In this document: positions 61,303-64,000 of the stretch, piece by piece
Layout of the letters: each line of letters starts with the position of its first letter
Numbering within the stretch: the stretch's first letter is position 1
NCBI GenBank assembly: GCA_964579245.1
Contig: CAZOFY010000001.1
Coordinates: 1-64,000 of the forward strand
Origin: Firm-13 sp964579245
GTDB taxonomy: Bacteria > Bacillota > Clostridia > Saccharofermentanales > Saccharofermentanaceae
DNA: 64,000 nt
Reading direction: 5' to 3'
The notes under the pieces: generated by a model
The model's database searches: none
Seen by the model: only the letters and a program-made list of their open reading frames with translations
What the model was told of the DNA's origin: nothing
Position numbers and translations under genes: made by a program

Positions 61303-64000
61303 ATGATCGAAAAGAAAACGCTGCAAACGAACCACTCGCTCGGGGGAAAGCGGTATTCTGTACCAAGCCCGATCGTATCATTCTTTTTAACGGCCTTGTT
61401 TCTGGTTGCTTTGTTCGCGGTCTATAAATTCTATCCTTTTGGAAAGTACTCCGTGCTACAGTCCGATTTGGCCGGACAATATGCTCCTAATTTGATTGCG
61501 TTCAAGAATCAGCTTCTCCGGGGAAGCCTCCAGTATTCCTCTCTCATTTGTTTTGGTAAAAACACCTTGGGTCTTTTCGCGTACTACCTGTCCAGTCCGT
61601 TGAATCTGATTACTTTTATGTTCCCAACACCGCTGATTTCAGAGGCGGTCCTGACCTTGATCATTATAAAGCTCTCTCTCGCTTCGGCATTTATGACACT
61701 TTTTTTACAGAAACGTCACCAAACCAGATCGCGTTTCTCCGTTGTTTTCGGTGTAGCATATGCCTTCAGCTCATACGCGGTCGTTTTTATGATTCACATT
61801 ATGTGGCTGGACGGATTCTTTTTTCTCCCTCTTCTTCTGTATTGCGTAGAGCAGTTCCTCGAGGACCGGAGACGGTGGAAGCGCTTGGTCATCGTACTGA
61901 CCGTCATGTTCCTATCCGGTTTCTATATCGCTTATATGGTCGGTATTTTCTCCTTTTTCTACCTGATCTTTCGATTGTTGGAGGAGGATAGGTTCACGAC
62001 GGAACAAATCCGGAAAACAGGGGGGACGATTGGAAAATTCATTGGAACTGCTGTGATTTCGGCCATGCTTTCCGCCGTCATCATCTTACCGGCCGGACTT
62101 GACACTCTTTTAAACTCGGATTATACCGCCAAACAAATGGAATTCAAGGCCAATTTCACCTTTCTCGCCTTTCTAAACCAGCTTCTTGCAGGTTCCTTCG
62201 ATTCCCTCTCGCATAATAATCCTCTTGTATATTGCGGACTTTTCGCGCTGTTTCTCTGTGTTCTTTTTTTCTTGAATCCATCTTTTTCAAGACGGTTAAA
62301 GATCATCACCGGTGCAGCAATCGGCATCTTTGTCTTGAGCTTCAGTATCAGCTACTTGAACCTTGCCTGGCATCTGTTTGATGAACCCAACTGGTTCTTG
62401 TTCCGGTACTCCTTTCTACTGTCGTTCGTCATGCTTTCGATAGCGTTTCGCTCGTTTCTTCATATTGAAAAGCTCAAAGGGAAAGCATTTTTAATCACCA
62501 TCGCGTTGTTTTTTCTTCTGCTTTTTGTCGTCCAAGGGTTCGGAGACCTGAAGGAGGAAGGTGCTCGCTTCTATACAAATCTGGCTTTTGGAATGATCGA
62601 GATTGCTTGCCTATATGCCCTGACGGGAATTTCGTTTCATGAAAGCATTGCGAATCTCAAAAAGCTTGTTCCTGCTTTTCTTGCGTTGATGTTGTGCTTA
62701 GAGCTTGTCCTCGTCAATCCGCTCTTTCTCCGCCCCAAGGTATTCGGGGGAGAGAAGGAGCGCTCGTGGATATATGATCCCATTGTACAGGCGGATCCGC
62801 TGGTCGCAGAGGCGAAGGAAGACGCCAAATCTCAGAACATCGAATACTATCGCATGGAGACCGTGAACACGGACCATTCGCTGGACGCGATTAGTGCGGC
62901 ATTGAATATGAATTTCCGATCAACCTCGACCTTCAATTCCTCTTCCAATAAAAATCTGAACCGGTACCTCAAGCAATTCGGGTATATGACGAATTATAAC
63001 TATTTCGCAAGCTCTCACAGCTTCGCATCGATCGTTCCTGACTCTCTGTTTGGTGTTCGGTATCTGTTATCTGGCGATGAGTCTGCCTTCGGTTACGATA
63101 CTATGGCAGAGAGCGAAGACGGCACGATCTTCCTTTTAAAGAACAATGTCGCTTTGCCTGTTCTTTTCGAGGCCAGGTCGGATGCGGGAAGCTTCGATGT
63201 GTATGAATCTGAGAGAAATCCCGCCGAAAAAGATCCGTTCCTCTTTCAAAACCGCTATCTTCAGGCGACCTTCGGCTCTGAGGCCTTTTCCAAGCCGGTC
63301 TATACGGCCGTCAATGTAGCCGAACCGATTCTCTTCAACGCGATTTCGGAAGCGCCGACAGAGAAGAAACAACTCACCGAGTCGGAGGAATCCTCATCAT
63401 CATCCTCCTCCGAAGAAGAAGACACCGACCTTCTCGGTGAGGAGGAAAAAAGTCAGGCGAAATTCTATGAGACGCAATACTATCGACTGAATGATCAGGC
63501 TCCATTGAAGATTACTTATCGTTTTACTGTTCAGACTGAAGATCCGATATACTTCTCCGTTGTTGCCGCAGATATGTGCGGAGATGCCGAGATATATGTA
63601 GATGATACTTATATCGAGAAAATCTCCGAGTCTTTTTTTACTACAATATTCAGCATCGGTGATCGCGAAATAGGAGACACCGTCACTGTTGAACTACGTT
63701 CGGATACGGATCAATACGCAATGATCAAGACAGTCTTCTATTCCTGCGATACGAGGCTCTTTCGTGAGCAACTAGCCAAGGCAGATCCATCTAGTTCCAT
63801 AACAATCGAAAAAGCTGAGGACGGCTTTTTCAAGGCTGCGGTAAATACATCACAGGACGCGCTGATCCTATCAACCATCCCATACGAACGGGGCTGGTCC
63901 CTTCTCGTTGACGGAGAAAGAGCCGAGATTGCTCCTTACCAGGACGCATTTGTTTCTATACCGGTGACTGCGGGACCCCATACGATTGAGCTATCCTTCC
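61303..64000 (+). CDS. YfhO-family membrane protein (partial, runs off window)
   Basis: At least 899 residues are present, and the C-terminus lies outside. There are about twelve membrane segments in the first 480 residues. A large extracytoplasmic part follows, ending near LDGERAEIAPYQDAFVSIPV, the usual YfhO tail. The early motif SVLQSDLAGQYAP fits the family's conserved QxDxxxQ. Members use undecaprenyl-linked sugar to modify teichoic acids or other surface polymers. A Ser/Glu run (SEESSSSSSSEEED, about residues 693-707) interrupts the exported part. The start has a GAGGAGG site. Confidence 0.88.
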   Translation, partial: MIEKKTLQTNHSLGGKRYSVPSPIVSFFLTALFLVALFAVYKFYPFGKYSVLQSDLAGQYAPNLIAFKNQLLRGSLQYSSLICFGKNTLGLFAYYLSSPLNLITFMFPTPLISEAVLTLIIIKLSLASAFMTLFLQKRHQTRSRFSVVFGVAYAFSSYAVVFMIHIMWLDGFFFLPLLLYCVEQFLEDRRRWKRLVIVLTVMFLSGFYIAYMVGIFSFFYLIFRLLEEDRFTTEQIRKTGGTIGKFIGTAVISAMLSAVIILPAGLDTLLNSDYTAKQMEFKANFTFLAFLNQLLAGSFDSLSHNNPLVYCGLFALFLCVLFFLNPSFSRRLKIITGAAIGIFVLSFSISYLNLAWHLFDEPNWFLFRYSFLLSFVMLSIAFRSFLHIEKLKGKAFLITIALFFLLLFVVQGFGDLKEEGARFYTNLAFGMIEIACLYALTGISFHESIANLKKLVPAFLALMLCLELVLVNPLFLRPKVFGGEKERSWIYDPIVQADPLVAEAKEDAKSQNIEYYRMETVNTDHSLDAISAALNMNFRSTSTFNSSSNKNLNRYLKQFGYMTNYNYFASSHSFASIVPDSLFGVRYLLSGDESAFGYDTMAESEDGTIFLLKNNVALPVLFEARSDAGSFDVYESERNPAEKDPFLFQNRYLQATFGSEAFSKPVYTAVNVAEPILFNAISEAPTEKKQLTESEESSSSSSSEEEDTDLLGEEEKSQAKFYETQYYRLNDQAPLKITYRFTVQTEDPIYFSVVAADMCGDAEIYVDDTYIEKISESFFTTIFSIGDREIGDTVTVELRSDTDQYAMIKTVFYSCDTRLFREQLAKADPSSSITIEKAEDGFFKAAVNTSQDALILSTIPYERGWSLLVDGERAEIAPYQDAFVSIPVTAGPHTIELSF

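Noticed and set aside
1..64000. tRNA or rRNA genes
   Set aside because: I scanned intergenic stretches for cloverleaf-like GGTTCGA/T-loop patterns. The TTCGAC loop near 16632-16637 has no tRNA around it, and nothing else fits.

Overview
The window looks like a draft-genome segment from an anaerobic low-GC Gram-positive bacterium of the class Clostridia (Eubacteriales). The evidence is an hprK-murB-rapZ-whiA block, a split two-gene transketolase, a full S10-spc-alpha ribosomal cluster with zinc-type S14, L36 and S4, an ECF transporter module with truA behind the alpha operon, and mostly GGAGG ribosome binding sites with some TTG and GTG starts. Family cannot be fixed by reading alone. One run of exactly 100 Ns (23033-23132) marks a scaffold join; its flanks are the same 55 bases.

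Layout. 1-92: 3' end of an interspersed element. 144-2728 (minus): a radical SAM activase-like gene, then an ECF sigma factor with two small membrane proteins. 2873-9070: hprK, murB, rapZ, whiA, a membrane-anchored PQQ-type propeller and a hypothetical. 9188-14078: a membrane protein, a uridine-kinase-like protein, metA (acetyl type by Glu111), nnrD and alr. 14122-15909: split transketolase. 15971-16651: element copy A. 16670-21483 (minus): argC-argB-argD-argF plus a GNAT acetyltransferase, without argJ. 21823-22938: a UgpC/MsmK-type sugar ABC ATPase. 22992-23935: element copy B with the N gap. 24157-30140: a CdaR-like regulator, ftsE, ftsX, an M23 hydrolase, a methyltransferase and hslO. 30493-46865: the ribosomal, secY, adk, map, infA and rpoA cluster. 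46955-51553: a fused EcfA-EcfA' ATPase, ecfT, a ROK glucokinase and truA. 51559-53551: pncB and a cyclophilin. 53679-64000: a cell-envelope block with a CsbB/GtrB-like glycosyltransferase, a BceRS-BceAB-like sensor/transporter, a polytopic membrane protein and a YfhO-family protein that runs off the end.

The least explained feature is the interspersed element of about 0.7 kb. Two full copies (A, B) and one 3' fragment (at the left edge) lie between genes. Copies A and B carry four consecutive hairpins at a spacing of about 75 nt, built on the word GATTACCTACTAAAT and its closing strand TTTAGTA, with compensatory changes in the stems, plus a shared 19-nt invariant stretch and a shared 3' domain. 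This is what a large structured non-coding RNA would look like. Its 5' edge sits directly after the T-tract of an intrinsic terminator in both full copies.

Functionally the window is mostly core housekeeping: translation, secretion, peptidoglycan precursor and division functions, arginine and methionine biosynthesis, and NAD salvage and repair. Around this core are the repeated RNA-like elements and a plausible envelope-stress and polymer-glycosylation block at the right end.
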